Below are positions 1 to 9,636 of a DNA stretch of 23,488 bases, piece after piece. Origin of the DNA: Gymnopilus junonius. Taxonomy: Eukaryota > Basidiomycota > Agaricomycetes > Agaricales > Galerinaceae. The stretch covers positions 1 to 23,488 of the forward strand of contig JADNYJ010000481.1 of assembly GCA_015501075.1 (NCBI GenBank), read 5' to 3'. Every line of letters starts with the position of its first letter. The first letter of the stretch is position 1. The translations under genes were made by a program, and so were the position numbers. The notes beneath the pieces are model-generated. The model ran no database searches and was not told the DNA's origin. It was given only the letters and a program-made list of their open reading frames with translations.

Positions 1-361
1 GATATGTTGGACTGCTCATTCGACGTCCTTGAACAGCGGGATAGCGGATCTTGCACAGAGTAAATCTGAGTGCTAAAATGTTAACGGATGAGTAGCGATG
101 ACGAGAACCGATCATTGCTTGGCATAAAATAAGCGCTAGTGGGGTTAATGCATCGATTTCAACACAGGTTCTCTTGGTCTGCTATTCATTGCAAGTTACT
201 CTTCGCCAAGAGGTTGCATTAAGCTGTGTCAAAATATTACCTACGCCGTGCAGCCCTCGCGTTAGTCTCTGGCCGACGCCCGACCATCCCTAATTTGGCT
301 GTCATATCCAAAGATAGATTTGTTGTAGAGGTTTACATCAGAGTTGCTCCCCCGCGGCTGG
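1..361. other. upstream region of the peroxygenase gene, no gene seen
   Basis: No credible coding region is visible. The stretch ends in the TATA box of the peroxygenase gene and probably holds its promoter. A CCCGCGG block at about 352-358 is GC-rich and could be a regulatory site, but I cannot assign it to a factor. Confidence 0.4.
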
Positions 362-369
362 TATATAAA
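362..369 (+). promoter_or_regulatory. TATA box of the peroxygenase gene
   Basis: TATATAAA lies 41-48 bp before the ATG at 410. The position and sequence fit a strong fungal TATA promoter with a short 5' leader. Confidence 0.6.
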
Positions 370-409
370 GGAGTCTGCTTCAGCTCTAAATTTCAACAGC
401 TCATCTAAG

Positions 410-1828
410 ATGTTCTCTACTCTCGTGGTCTACGCTCTCCTTGCACTCAGGATCTCTACCGTCACTGCGTTCCCAGCCTATGAATCTCTCGCTGGGCTGA
501 CGCGTGAAGAGTTGGATGCTGCTGTTTCGACTACGAAATTCATTCCGCCTCCATCACCCCCTGGACCTTTGGCCGACGATTCTTCCAAGTTGGTTAACGA
601 TGCTGCCCATCCTTATCAGCCTCTTAAGCCGGGAGATCAGCGTGGCCCATGCCCTGCACTTAATACTCTTGCATCTCATGGGGTAGGAAGCACTCTATGT
701 TAACTCTTATGTCGCCTTACATATTGCCCAGTATCTTCCTCGTAATGGTGTCGCTACCCCTGCTCAAATTGTCACTGCTGTCCAAGAGGGTAAGTCATTA
801 ACAGGGGTTTCAATAATGTTATATTCAGCTCACTTTACACAGGACTTAATCTGGAAAACTCATTCGCTCGTTTCCTTACCTACTCAACTTTCCTTGTCAA
901 TGGAAACCCTCTTACAAACCTCATGAGCATTGGGGCAGCAACATCGGCAACGGGTCCTAACCCCCCTAAGCCTGCCACGGTCGCTGGACTTGATACTCAC
1001 AACAATTGCGAAGGTCAGAAATCATTCACAGGATCCATATATGACCCTTAAACTAATTGCCATATATCACTCAACAGGTGATACTAGTATGACCCGAGGT
1101 ATGTAACTGTCGGCCGCATCTGGTTCCTTTAAGCTGGAATATTAAATTAGGGGATGCTTTCTTCGGAGACAATCACAGTTTCATGGAGGATCGTTTCCAA
1201 AATGTAAACCGGAGAGTAAACTTCTCTTCCTTACATGATACTGATTTACTGCCACCAGTTCGTCAAGTACAGCAACAAATACGGCGCTGGCAAATATAAT
1301 TACACGGTCGCTGCTCAACTGCGCAAGTTCCTCATCCAGGATTCCATCGAGAAAAACCCCCAGTTCACTTTAGTCTCTCCTCGCGTTTTCACTGCATTTG
1401 CGGAATCTGTCTTCCCTATCAACTTCTTCATCGATGGACGTGACAAGAGTGGTCAACTGGATCTCAAAGTTGCCCGTAGTTTCTTCCAGAACATGATGTT
1501 CCCACCTGATTTCCACCGCCGCGACGGGGCCGTCAGCAATGTAGGACAGGACGTTGTGACTAAATTTTTGCCTAGCTTCAAGCCTGGGTTTAATGCTAGG
1601 GGCGTCAACAGCTTCGTTGTTGACCCTACTTCAGCTACCTTGACACAGCCCTGCGTCCGCTACACCAACTTCGTCAACAAGAACATCAAGCAACTCTACC
1701 CCAACCCAACTGGCAATCTCAAGGAGGCTTTGAAAATCAATTTGCAATTTTTGTACGAAGCCACCGTCGCTGCTAACGACAACTGCACCCAAGTCTTCCC
1801 TTATGGCCATTACGTATCGTATTACTAA
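410..1828 (+). CDS. unspecific peroxygenase (long-type heme-thiolate peroxidase)
   Basis: Secreted heme-thiolate enzyme that uses hydrogen peroxide to insert oxygen into C-H bonds, aromatics and alkenes (chloroperoxidase/UPO family). Exons inferred: 410-682, 732-789, 843-1013, 1078-1098, 1151-1203 and 1259-1828, giving 381 residues with every junction in phase. Residues 1-20 form a signal peptide. The axial Cys81 sits in the PCP motif (80-82). The EGD motif is at 167-169 with Ser171, the Mg/heme-propionate site. Arg234 and Glu241, seven residues apart, are the acid-base pair that defines long UPOs. Cys324 and Cys368 probably form the C-terminal disulfide. The order and spacing match the Agrocybe (Cyclocybe) aegerita enzyme. 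Nothing is truncated. The ATG at 410 is chosen because it gives the signal peptide just downstream of the TATA box. The family assignment is firm; the natural substrate is unknown. Confidence 0.95.
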
Positions 1829-2329
1829 TTCTACTGACACGCATTGCCATTAGTTTTATTTATTATCTACTTGCTTAAGGAATAGCTACTGAGTAGTTAT
1901 ACTATTTAATACTGTACGTCGGCAGGATTGTACTAATATCTAATAACATTCATTTCTCGTGGGTTTAAAACATGATATGGTTGAATCTTTTCCGGATTCA
2001 ACCAGTGAGGCCTCTCCGTTTCAAACTATGTTTGAGGCAAAATTTGAGGTTGGAATTGCTCCTTGCTTGGAGACTTATTTGTTTTAATTAAGGGACGTAC
2101 TTGGGTCCGCAAGCATTGCTACTTGATGCGCCAACTAGGGTACTACCTGAAGTCAGCAGAGTAAGGTGTCAAGGACGAGAGATAGGCCCAATTTTTCTGG
2201 GGATTCATACATCGAATGTATTTATCCATTTTACAGCACAGCTATTAATAGTCACTTCCGAGGCAGCGCCCCTCTCCCTGCTCTTGACCTTGAAGGATCG
2301 TCATGAATATCAATGGCAGAGCAACCCGT
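1829..2329. other. intergenic region after the peroxygenase, AT-rich
   Basis: This holds the presumed 3' UTR of the peroxygenase gene and a perfect hairpin at 1978-2004. No spliced gene could be assembled. The short open frames here lack family features and splice signals. Confidence 0.4.
1978..2004 (+). repeat. perfect 10 bp inverted repeat downstream of the peroxygenase gene
   Basis: TGGTTGAATC at 1978-1987 and its exact reverse complement GATTCAACCA at 1995-2004 flank a 7 nt loop. It lies 150 bp after the peroxygenase stop and could fold in the 3' UTR or be a small palindromic site. Its function is unknown. Confidence 0.5.
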
Positions 2330-2555
2330 TGGAGTAGTCCAATCAGGACTACCCTAGCAGCTCGGCTCTGGCAAGGCTCGGAGGCGCGTCGAGCAGGCGT
2401 GCGGTCAGGCAAGCACCCGATGGCAAGGACCAAGCAAGGATGTGTTCGTCACTGGACCGCGCCTGTCTACATACGGACAGGCTGTGCTACTGATCCACTA
2501 TCTAATCTATTAGTATGGTGTGACCATGTCCGAATGACCCAATCTTACTGTCACA
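2330..2555 (+). repeat. dispersed 226 bp TG...CA repeat, copy 1 (solo-LTR-like)
   Basis: The sequence from TGGAGTAGTCC to CTGTCACA recurs, reverse-complemented, at 17423-17642. I count three substitutions and one 6 bp insertion in this copy (near 2512). The direct repeat CCGT (CCGTT if the element starts one base later) flanks it at 2326-2330 and 2556-2560, fitting a target-site duplication of 4-5 bp. TG...CA ends and a 4-5 bp duplication suit a solo LTR or tiny LTR element. No terminal inverted repeats and no internal gag or pol are seen. GTAGTCC...GGACTAC forms a small hairpin near the 5' end. The long open frames over it are not supported as genes. Confidence 0.75.
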
Positions 2556-2560
2556 CCGTT

Positions 2561-3121
2561 TCCCATTACTTGCCCCACATTCTTCAACTCCATCGACGCC
2601 GCATTTACGATATGAAACAAGTTCCGTCGACGCGCTGGAATGGCTCAATGTACAGGGATGACAACCGTCGATGCTTGGTCGACGCTACTCGATGGCTATG
2701 TAATGCTGTGCTAGCCGCTACTCGGCTTCGGACTTTAGCCCGATGTCGTCGCTTTTGGGAGTGGTCGGCTTCCAGGGATTGACCTGGCTGGCATCTAATC
2801 TTATCGGCTCATGGTCTTCCGGTCGACATTCGCACGGGGGGCAAGCGGCTGTCCAATTGGCTCAAAATGAGCATTTTGTAATATAAAAGTGCTCATTTTG
2901 GGCCGTTTGGACAGTTGCTTGCCCGTCGTGTCGGACTGCTAGATCTCCAACCTGTGCTATAAAACCTGCACTGATCTTCGAACTTCGATAGAAATTCATT
3001 TTATCATTTACTTTACTTTACTTCTAATGACTGCGGAAGGTTCTAGGCCATGGATCCATGCTGTGTAGCAAGAGGAGCGACTAAACTAAATTGGCGATAC
3101 GACCTGAGACATAGAACACCA
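2561..3121. other. intergenic region holding a long hairpin
   Basis: No gene recognised. It contains the 98 bp fold-back sequence at 2833-2930, a TATAAAA motif near 2959 and a short TTTAC tandem run near 3006-3021. The open frame over 2561-2782 continues out of the repeat and is not supported. Confidence 0.4.
2833..2930. repeat. long imperfect hairpin, two 46 nt arms and a 6 nt loop
   Basis: The arms at 2833-2878 and 2885-2930 pair over almost their full length with a few mismatches and one G-U pair. Shared blocks include GGCAAGC, CTGTCCAA and CAAAATGAGCA. The loop is 6 nt. It could be a very short fold-back MITE or the precursor of a Dicer-processed small RNA. No second copy was noticed in the window and no clear target-site duplication was found. 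Confidence 0.7.
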
Positions 3122-3129
3122 TATAAAAA
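3122..3129 (+). promoter_or_regulatory. TATA box of the small membrane protein gene
   Basis: TATAAAAA lies 58-65 bp before the ATG at 3187. Confidence 0.45.
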
Positions 3130-3186
3130 CTCCCGAGTCAGGATCGCTTCTTGTCTGCCGTAGCACCCTTCGTGTCCATCCTTCAC

Positions 3187-3621
3187 ATGCTCAGGATTTT
3201 GAAGCACAACAAGGCGTCGAGTGTGTCGAAGGAATCTGTCGCACCGGTAGAGGAAAGATGTAAGTCCCACCCTTTTGCTGCATTTTTGCCGCAATACACT
3301 ATCTCATCACAACCACCACTCTACCCAGTACCACCGTACTCAGCCGTAGACCCGGCGTATCAGCATCTACCTGTGATACCAGCCCCTTTGCCAGCGCACT
3401 ACTATGATCAGTACGCCCGAGAGTACGAAGAGTTCATTAGGACGAGGATGAATGGGTCGCAGGAGCCAAAGAGAAAGAAAAAAAAGTCTGTATGGAAAAT
3501 GATATTTGTGGTTATTGGAACTTGGTACGTTTATTGCTATGGCCTCATCCAACAACCTTCCCTCTGAAATTTGCTTTACAGCATCCTCGCTTTCTTTGTC
3601 GCTGTCGTTCTTTTTATATAG
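3187..3621 (+). CDS. small Pro/Tyr-rich tail-anchored membrane protein (hypothetical)
   Basis: Family not recognised. A 57 bp intron at 3525-3581 (GTACGT...TTTACAG) joins the body to a last exon ending at the TAG 3619-3621. The spliced C terminus is a single hydrophobic segment of about 20 residues starting at MIFVVIGTCILAFF, directly after a KRKKKK cluster. That is the pattern of a tail-anchored protein with its N terminus in the cytosol. The middle is rich in Pro and Tyr. A second candidate intron at 3260-3328 (GTAAGT...CCCAG) is exactly 69 bp, so splicing or retaining it keeps the frame, giving 102 or 125 residues. ATG 3187 is the first in-frame ATG. The membrane segment appears only after splicing the 57 bp intron, which supports the model. 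Confidence 0.6.
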
Positions 3622-6068
3622 GATTGCTTTTACGGCTTGCCTTACGACCGCTAGTTTGGTATATGTTCGAAGACTTAGAAAAATGCATTGCTTTCGTCCA
3701 CATAATTATTTTATGTTCTACCACCCTAACTCGAGTTCAACGTCAATTGAGCGCGTACACACTGCGCGATCGTCGCGTGTCTATGAGTTATGGCACGGAC
3801 CTTCTCTGTAAGTATAACCGTTGCCTGTTTCCTCGATACTCTCAACCTCAATCAACTTCGCACGACATGCATTCACTGTCCTTGATATATCTTAGTACGA
3901 TATTGGTTGAATAGATCCTCTATTAACTCTTGATGTCAATCGTAATAATTAAGAAAGCGCAACTCGGCGGGATGGTCTCGGAAGGCTTCAAAGAGGGTGC
4001 GTAGGAGTCGAGGGGAAGGCTGGCAGGGGTTGAGAACCATTGTCGAAAAGTCAATGCTAAGGGATGGCTTATGTGACTAACCATTGTCGGAGTAGCAGGT
4101 CGCGCTACCTACTGATCACTTGTACCACCTGACAAAACCTGGCGCATAAGAGAGAACAAGTTATCACTATCTATGAAAAGAAAGGATACGTAATTAGACT
4201 GACAAAGAGACTTGCTCGAAAGTGTATTTTCGTTGAACCGCAGGACTCAACAGTTCCTCCGAAGTTGAAGCTTCGTAGATTTGACCGCATTCGGAAGGGT
4301 TTTATACATTGAAGTCAAAGTATTCTTTAACATAGGAGGTTTGAACCCTCGGGCAGTATATTGTATCCTTTATGTCAATTTAGAATCGTTTCAACTGGAG
4401 CGTGCTGAACGAACTCACAAAAAATTCACTGAGTCTGCAATCGACCTAGACTAAATGTTCTATCGTTGAAGGGAGGTAGCTTTCAACTGATGTACGAAAT
4501 TCGGGGCATCGGTTCTGCGCATCGTTGAATGTATTTCCTGGTCGAGTGTGACTGGAGTGGAGAGGAGCAGCGTCATCCGAGTTGTTGGAGCTGCATCCAC
4601 CCTTTCTTCAACCTTATTCGCCATGAAATTGCGATGCTTAAATCCGCCTTGACGTAGACGATGTGTGGTGTAGCTTCAGTGGCGATTACGGAAAAAGAAT
4701 TGGCAGTAAAATTGATTTGAAGACAACGTCGTATGAGAATATGCTGACACCGTTTATGGTGCAAAAGAGAGCAGCGGTGCAAGAGGATAATAAACACATA
4801 TGCATCTATCAATCGTTCAGTCACTTATCTAGACAGTACGTGAATTACGCCTACCACCCGACGGTGTCTCCGTGTGTATTCATAATTTCAAACGGCCCTG
4901 TCCAAATTTCTGGAGGAGTGAGCGACGGATCCGGAGGTAGGAGCCCTGAGGTTCAAGTACCTGATTGCTTACTCAACGTGAACTAGGGACCATAAGCAGT
5001 ATTCCCTGAATCAAAACTTGGTTGGCTTTCGGTCAGAGAGCAATTGCGGCTACGGACAACGCGTCAGTATTGGACGAAAGAAAACATAGAGAATCAGGGA
5101 AAAATATGTAGCAAAGAGGAAGATCAGAATCATAGTCAAAAATAGTGTAAGAAATACACTCAGCCGAAAAACGAACGGCATAGGAAGGAAGGAGGCCAAA
5201 GGAAATGGAGGAGAAAGACTGACCGAATTCCGGCTATGGATGGCAGCGCCGCACTTCACTTATATCACAGGACTTGGGACATGGCTGTTATCGAACGACG
5301 ACTTCTGTCTCTCGGTGTCGCAACTTAGGTTGCCACAAGCGTAACAAAGGGTGGCTTCACGCTCAGCAGGCTGGACTAATTCCAATAAGTAACATTAACA
5401 CTACCAGGCTTTGGCAAAGATGTGAAGCTGACATGCTTCTCTGCAAGAGCAATCAGTGGCGTGGTGACAATGAGCATAGGTCGCCCGACTTCTGTCCATG
5501 AAGATTGAGAACTTGGATTATCCTGAACCAAAAGAACTGAGAACTTACCATGGGCTTCGCATGATTGATGATGATTCAGGCGCGTCCGAAAGATTATAAC
5601 ACCATTAACATACTTCAAAATGCCAGAAATTTAAAGGAGGATAGATAATAAAAATGGAAAGTAAAGGTGCAGGATGAAAAGATACGGGAGTGGCAGGAAT
5701 ACCTTTATTTGTGTGTATTGTATTCTCGCTCTTTCGGCTTTACCTGGCCTTAGCTTATCAAAACTCAGCCGAACTCAGTCGAACTCAGGCGTTGAACGTC
5801 TCTAGCGTCCATCCTTTGCCGTAGTCAATGCTGGGATCATTGTCGTCGATATAGATTTGGGTTGAAGAGTTAGACGTTGGTAGTTTAGTACTAGAATCTC
5901 CGAGCTCGCTGGAACTGCAGGATTTTATACGTCTTCACTTGGTTTTACATTTACCTTCACTAAAGACTGAAGTACCCTCGTCTACTGTAATTGGAATAGA
6001 TTACTGGGGGATTGTGATTCAATTTTAAAGACCACGATAATTGGGCATGATCTAATGCAACAATGTAG
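3622..6068. other. 2.4 kb without a supported gene
   Basis: I could not build a spliced gene here. Candidates looked at: a plus open frame of 107 codons (4663-4986) without family features; a minus frame at 5050-5259 whose in-frame ATG product would be a short protein with one long hydrophobic segment; and a minus frame at 5376-5618 containing a possible 57 bp intron. None has enough support. A three-unit decamer repeat lies at 5761-5790. Confidence 0.4.
5761..5790 (+). repeat. three-copy 10 bp tandem repeat
   Basis: Three consecutive units of the form RAACTCAGNC occur at 5761-5770, 5771-5780 and 5781-5790, with small differences. Simple tandem repeat, no function inferred. Confidence 0.6.
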
Positions 6069-7458
6069 CTAATCATGTCCGTATGGGCTCGTATCAAATT
6101 CGAAAAGTGTGCCAAATTCCAACGCATGAGATAACTTGCAGGTGAAATGAGAATAATTCTCCAATGAATTGATTTTCTCTCTGCGAAGCTCTACCATGAC
6201 TGATTCGCAGCGCTTCTGTAGCAGAGCTTCGTATTCGTACAAATTTATTGCTGCTTTTTTCCTGTATAAATATGTCATTTTGATTTCGAACCTGGAGCCC
6301 TCAGCCATTACTCGGCCAACCTCTGAAGAGAAGGCAACCCAGTCGGCATCGAGTAGGACTTCGGGCTCAGAAAGGTCACAGTAAGCTACCTTCGCTTCGA
6401 CGACCAAGCTTCCTAAAGAAAATGAACGAACAGAAGAAAGCGTTCGGAGAATAGAGACCAATCTATCCTGGGGAAACAGTACATGGGCGTGCAATCTGCG
6501 TAAACGGGTTGAGTGTCGAAGATCTACGGAAGCATGAAATCTCCCATTGCCTTGGGAATTTAAAAGTTAATGACGTAAATAAATTCACAAGAAAACTCTT
6601 ACAGGCAGTGCGAATTGTAAGGAGTTGAAGTTCTTCGAGTGCATCAATAGATAAATCGATGATTTTCTGTTCACATTTGAGGTCCGATAATATGTCCGTG
6701 TAGATGATCAACGATTTTAGCTGAGATACGTCTATAGCATTGAAAGAGTTCCCTCCATCTGGCACTATATTAAGAAGTTTTGACATGGCACCCTGCCCTA
6801 GCTGATATGCGAGGCGCTGAAGTTGGGCAGAAGGTAATTTCTGGTGCCTAGAATCGGGCCATTCTTCAAACTCGACCTCTAATAATTCGAGCTCTGTCAC
6901 ATTGACACAACTTTCCACCATCTCAATTGGTACATTTAAGAGTCGGTGAAGAGACAGAGTAGTGATGAATGGAGCAATGAAAGGCAGGAAAAAAGTGTTC
7001 AATAAACGACCGGTATCTTCTAGTGGCAGCGTCTCGAAGCCATCGTCTGCTCTTGTATCCACTATCATTGTTAATTTGCGAAGTGGCTTCCCGGAAGTTG
7101 ATATGCATTCCAGAATACTGAGGAATGAGGGATCCTCGTACATCCAGGAAGGTTCGAGATCAGTGCATTCTAGACTGAGTTCTTCAATATAGTGCGCAAT
7201 GTCTGGGTGGTCCTGGATAATTTGGAGCAAGTTTTGAACAATATGTTGCCGTTTAGATGAGGGATCGCCTCGGATGTGGATGAATGAAAAAATATGGAGC
7301 TGTGAGCGAGGACGAAAAGATCGACTGACGAGCGCACATTGTTGTAGATTTCCTCCTAGCAAGCCAGTACAGCCTGGCTGGGAATCCGCAGCAACGTGAT
7401 CGATGATGTTGTCGATGAGCTCTTGTGATAGATTAGCAATTGGAGGATCGTAAGTCAT
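6069..7458 (-). CDS. F-box protein, two exons
   Basis: Probable substrate-recruiting subunit of an SCF ubiquitin ligase, of the large F-box family expanded in Agaricomycetes. Exon 1 is 7458-6603 and exon 2 is 6550-6069, with a 52 bp intron (GTAAGAG...CCCAAG, ATTAAC branch-like site). The product is 445 residues. The F-box lies at about residues 8-65: Leu-Ser-Gln-Glu-Leu-Ile-Asp opening, then CALVSRSFRPRSQ and HIFSFIHI, the usual ending in this family. The rest is an irregular leucine-rich region that would bind the target. Without the intron the frame would end early in an unrelated tail; with it, exon 2 reads on naturally. Start ATG 7458 sits just ahead of the F-box. The target is unknown. 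Confidence 0.85.
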
Positions 7459-7532
7459 AGGGAGTGTAAATGTCAGCTTCTGTGCGCTATTCTATGAAAC
7501 ACAGTGGAAGGGTACTCGCAGATGAAGTATCA

Positions 7533-7539
7533 TTTATAA
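7533..7539 (-). promoter_or_regulatory. TATA-like box of the F-box gene
   Basis: On the minus strand this reads TTATAAA, 75 bp or slightly more before the ATG at 7458. Confidence 0.4.
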
Positions 7540-8131
7540 GCCAATGATTCTTCCCACACAGTCATGCCTGGTGTGCGATTCGTATCCCCGAAACTCGAAA
7601 GCCTGCCAAGTTATTCTTTCAGAGATAGCCCTTCTAAGCATGATTAAATGCGAGAGTTATAATGTCTAAGATGGCACTCTTATGGTGCTATGGAATTCTG
7701 GCACTCGACGTCACTGGTTTCTGCATTGGTCGAACTGCACTTCACATGACATGGTTGTGGAAAAGCTGTGGGTGATCATCTTGACAGCCGACACACCATG
7801 TTCTTTCAAATTTGAGCCTCTTCCGATTGACTCTACTCATTTCGCATATTTCACCACACCGACGATTTTCTGTACTCTATGACTGTCGACAACTTAAAGG
7901 TATCCCTCCCTCTTTTAAATTTATTGTGGAAGCGTTGTGACTTAAACAAAGGCGCTCTGTATTATTTTACTTCTCATTTTGGTACTTGAAAATCAAATGG
8001 TCGACAAGATAAATCACCTGCTTTAATGTCCGGAAATTTATAAATGTACACATGACACACACATCGATACTGACTTGATTGTAGTGTGGGTTTCAGGCTA
8101 TAAGAGGGGGGAAAAGCCGTAAGGTCTCGTA
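7540..8131. other. divergent intergenic region
   Basis: Between the minus-strand F-box gene and the plus-strand peptidase gene, so it should hold both promoters. No gene recognised. The short plus open frame at 7682-7882 has no supporting features. Confidence 0.4.
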
Positions 8132-8139
8132 TATATAAA
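8132..8139 (+). promoter_or_regulatory. TATA box of the metallopeptidase-like gene
   Basis: TATATAAA lies about 100 bp before the ATG at 8238 and is the strongest TATA in this interval. Confidence 0.5.
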
Positions 8140-8237
8140 GGCTGGATTGGCTTATGCCATTTCCCTAGTTATCGCTGGTCGATTTCAGCCGTCTATAGAC
8201 TACCGCAACTCAGGCGCCGGTCGCCCCGATTCTTAGT

Positions 8238-9312
8238 ATGCACACCCACTTCTTCGCTTTCCTTATACTCTTATCTACTATTCTACGTGAGTGCCCAGTA
8301 CATACCCCTATCCGAACGCCGCTGCCTATAACTTGATTGCGACAGATGTCTCCTGTGTGCCCTTGCCCTTGATCCTAGATCTTCCAGCTAGTTCAAATCA
8401 GGTTGACACGGAGATATTGCTTGACGTGAATAGAATGGTAATCCTCGCACCCATTACCGTTACCTTTTAGCAATAGACTGATTGAAATATATATCCTGGC
8501 TAACCTTCAAATCGATGCCATGCATAAGGTCTTGGAAAGTCCCAGCCACACGAAACATAAGAAAATCCTGTGGCAAACATTTGGAAAGAAATTTCGATCA
8601 CAACGCAATCAGGGCTCATGTCGACCATTTAAGGACTGGAAGAATAAAACTTTCCGAAGTTAATTCTGCTCAAATAGAAAGTGGTTCGCGTGCTAAAACT
8701 AAACGCGGCGGTACGCCAATGCCGTCGGTACTCTTCGGTCCTGACTATCATGATCCAGACCAGACGTCAGATACCGGAAGAGTAGGTATGCTCCTCCATG
8801 AAGCAACTCATGCTTTATTCGGAACGAAGGATTACTTCTCAAAAAATGACAAACAGGCCGTATTCAAGTCAGATCACCAAAGTAAACCACACGCCGGCTT
8901 ATCAGGATGTAAGTCCAATAAGATTCTTGCTAGTAATATGACGTTGATTAAGAGCATTCTTTCAGATATGGCGGAAGGGGAATACCACCAGCTGAAAAAG
9001 GTAGAATTCTCGGAAATGCACAAGAAGGCGGATTCATGGAAGGCTTTTGGCTATCACGCCTTACATGGAAAACCTCATCCTCATCTCAATAAGCAGTTCC
9101 TTACGCCATCATCAGCAACCGGAGTCCAGGGTTCTCACAGAGAAGAACGATCTAAGAGCCCAGCTGCCAGTGGCTCCAAGAAGATCGAATCCCAGTCGTC
9201 ACGCAGGGCTCGTAGTCGTCAGCGATCTAATAGTCGGACTTCTGAGTCCATTGTAAGAAGGCGCCTCCTTCACCGTCGAGAGGTCGTAGTTCACACAGAG
9301 CAGCGAGTGTGA
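8238..9312 (+). pseudogene. secreted M35-like (lysine-specific type) metallo-endopeptidase gene, frame disrupted
   Basis: Zinc endopeptidase of the deuterolysin/aspzincin type. Exon 1 (8238-8286) encodes a signal peptide and splices over a 59 bp intron (8287-8345) to an exon from 8346. The core carries HEATH followed by GTKDYF (about 8798-8836): the two His and the later Asp are the expected zinc ligands, and Glu is the catalytic base. Upstream, a segment ending in WQTFGKKF (8571-8594) and one starting DHNAIRAHV (from 8596) read as one continuous family stretch, yet they lie in frames one base apart, with no possible intron between. A second mismatch lies near 8437-8480, where no splice choice joins the two exons without a stop. 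The C terminus has an unusual Ser/Arg-rich tail of about 75 residues. Probably a recent pseudogene; assembly error is the alternative. Confidence 0.6.
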
Positions 9313-9636
9313 GTAAGTGATCAGTTGCGGGGTAGTCTGTTGCATGTAGACTTGATATTTTTGTTTGAAAATGTGGATGGTCTTTTTCAAACCAGCTCCT
9401 CTGTGACCGTGCTGACATACAAGACCAAATAATTTAAAGGTCACACACAGCCACCGTTCTAGACCGACCCATGCTGCGCCAGTGAGGCCTTGTAGGCGCT
9501 AGACTATCGCGGACAGCTCTAGATGTCTTCGAGTGTGTGTATACCTGATTGGGCTTTTTCAGCGTCCTTTTTGACCTTGACCTTCCCTCTTAACAACTTC
9601 CCATCTCTTTTCACCCTCACTCATTTCCCCTCAAGC
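9313..9636. other. intergenic region before the basic protein gene
   Basis: No separate gene seen. The second half is pyrimidine-rich, as in fungal 5' leaders. An in-frame ATG at 9523 exists, but it would add a hydrophobic, low-complexity N-terminal segment, so I take 9637 as the start. Confidence 0.4.

Noticed and set aside
2303..2782. 159-codon plus open frame and its counterpart in the other repeat copy (17415-17651 minus)
   Set aside because: Both frames lie in the dispersed repeat and share its sequence; no domain, and the differences between copies include a 6 bp indel. Repeat, not gene.
4663..4986. 107-codon plus open frame
   Set aside because: No signal peptide, motif, promoter or coherent exon partners.
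5050..5259. Minus open frame with one long hydrophobic segment after an internal ATG
   Set aside because: Hydrophobic runs arise easily in T-rich DNA; no conserved motif or splice support, so not called a gene.
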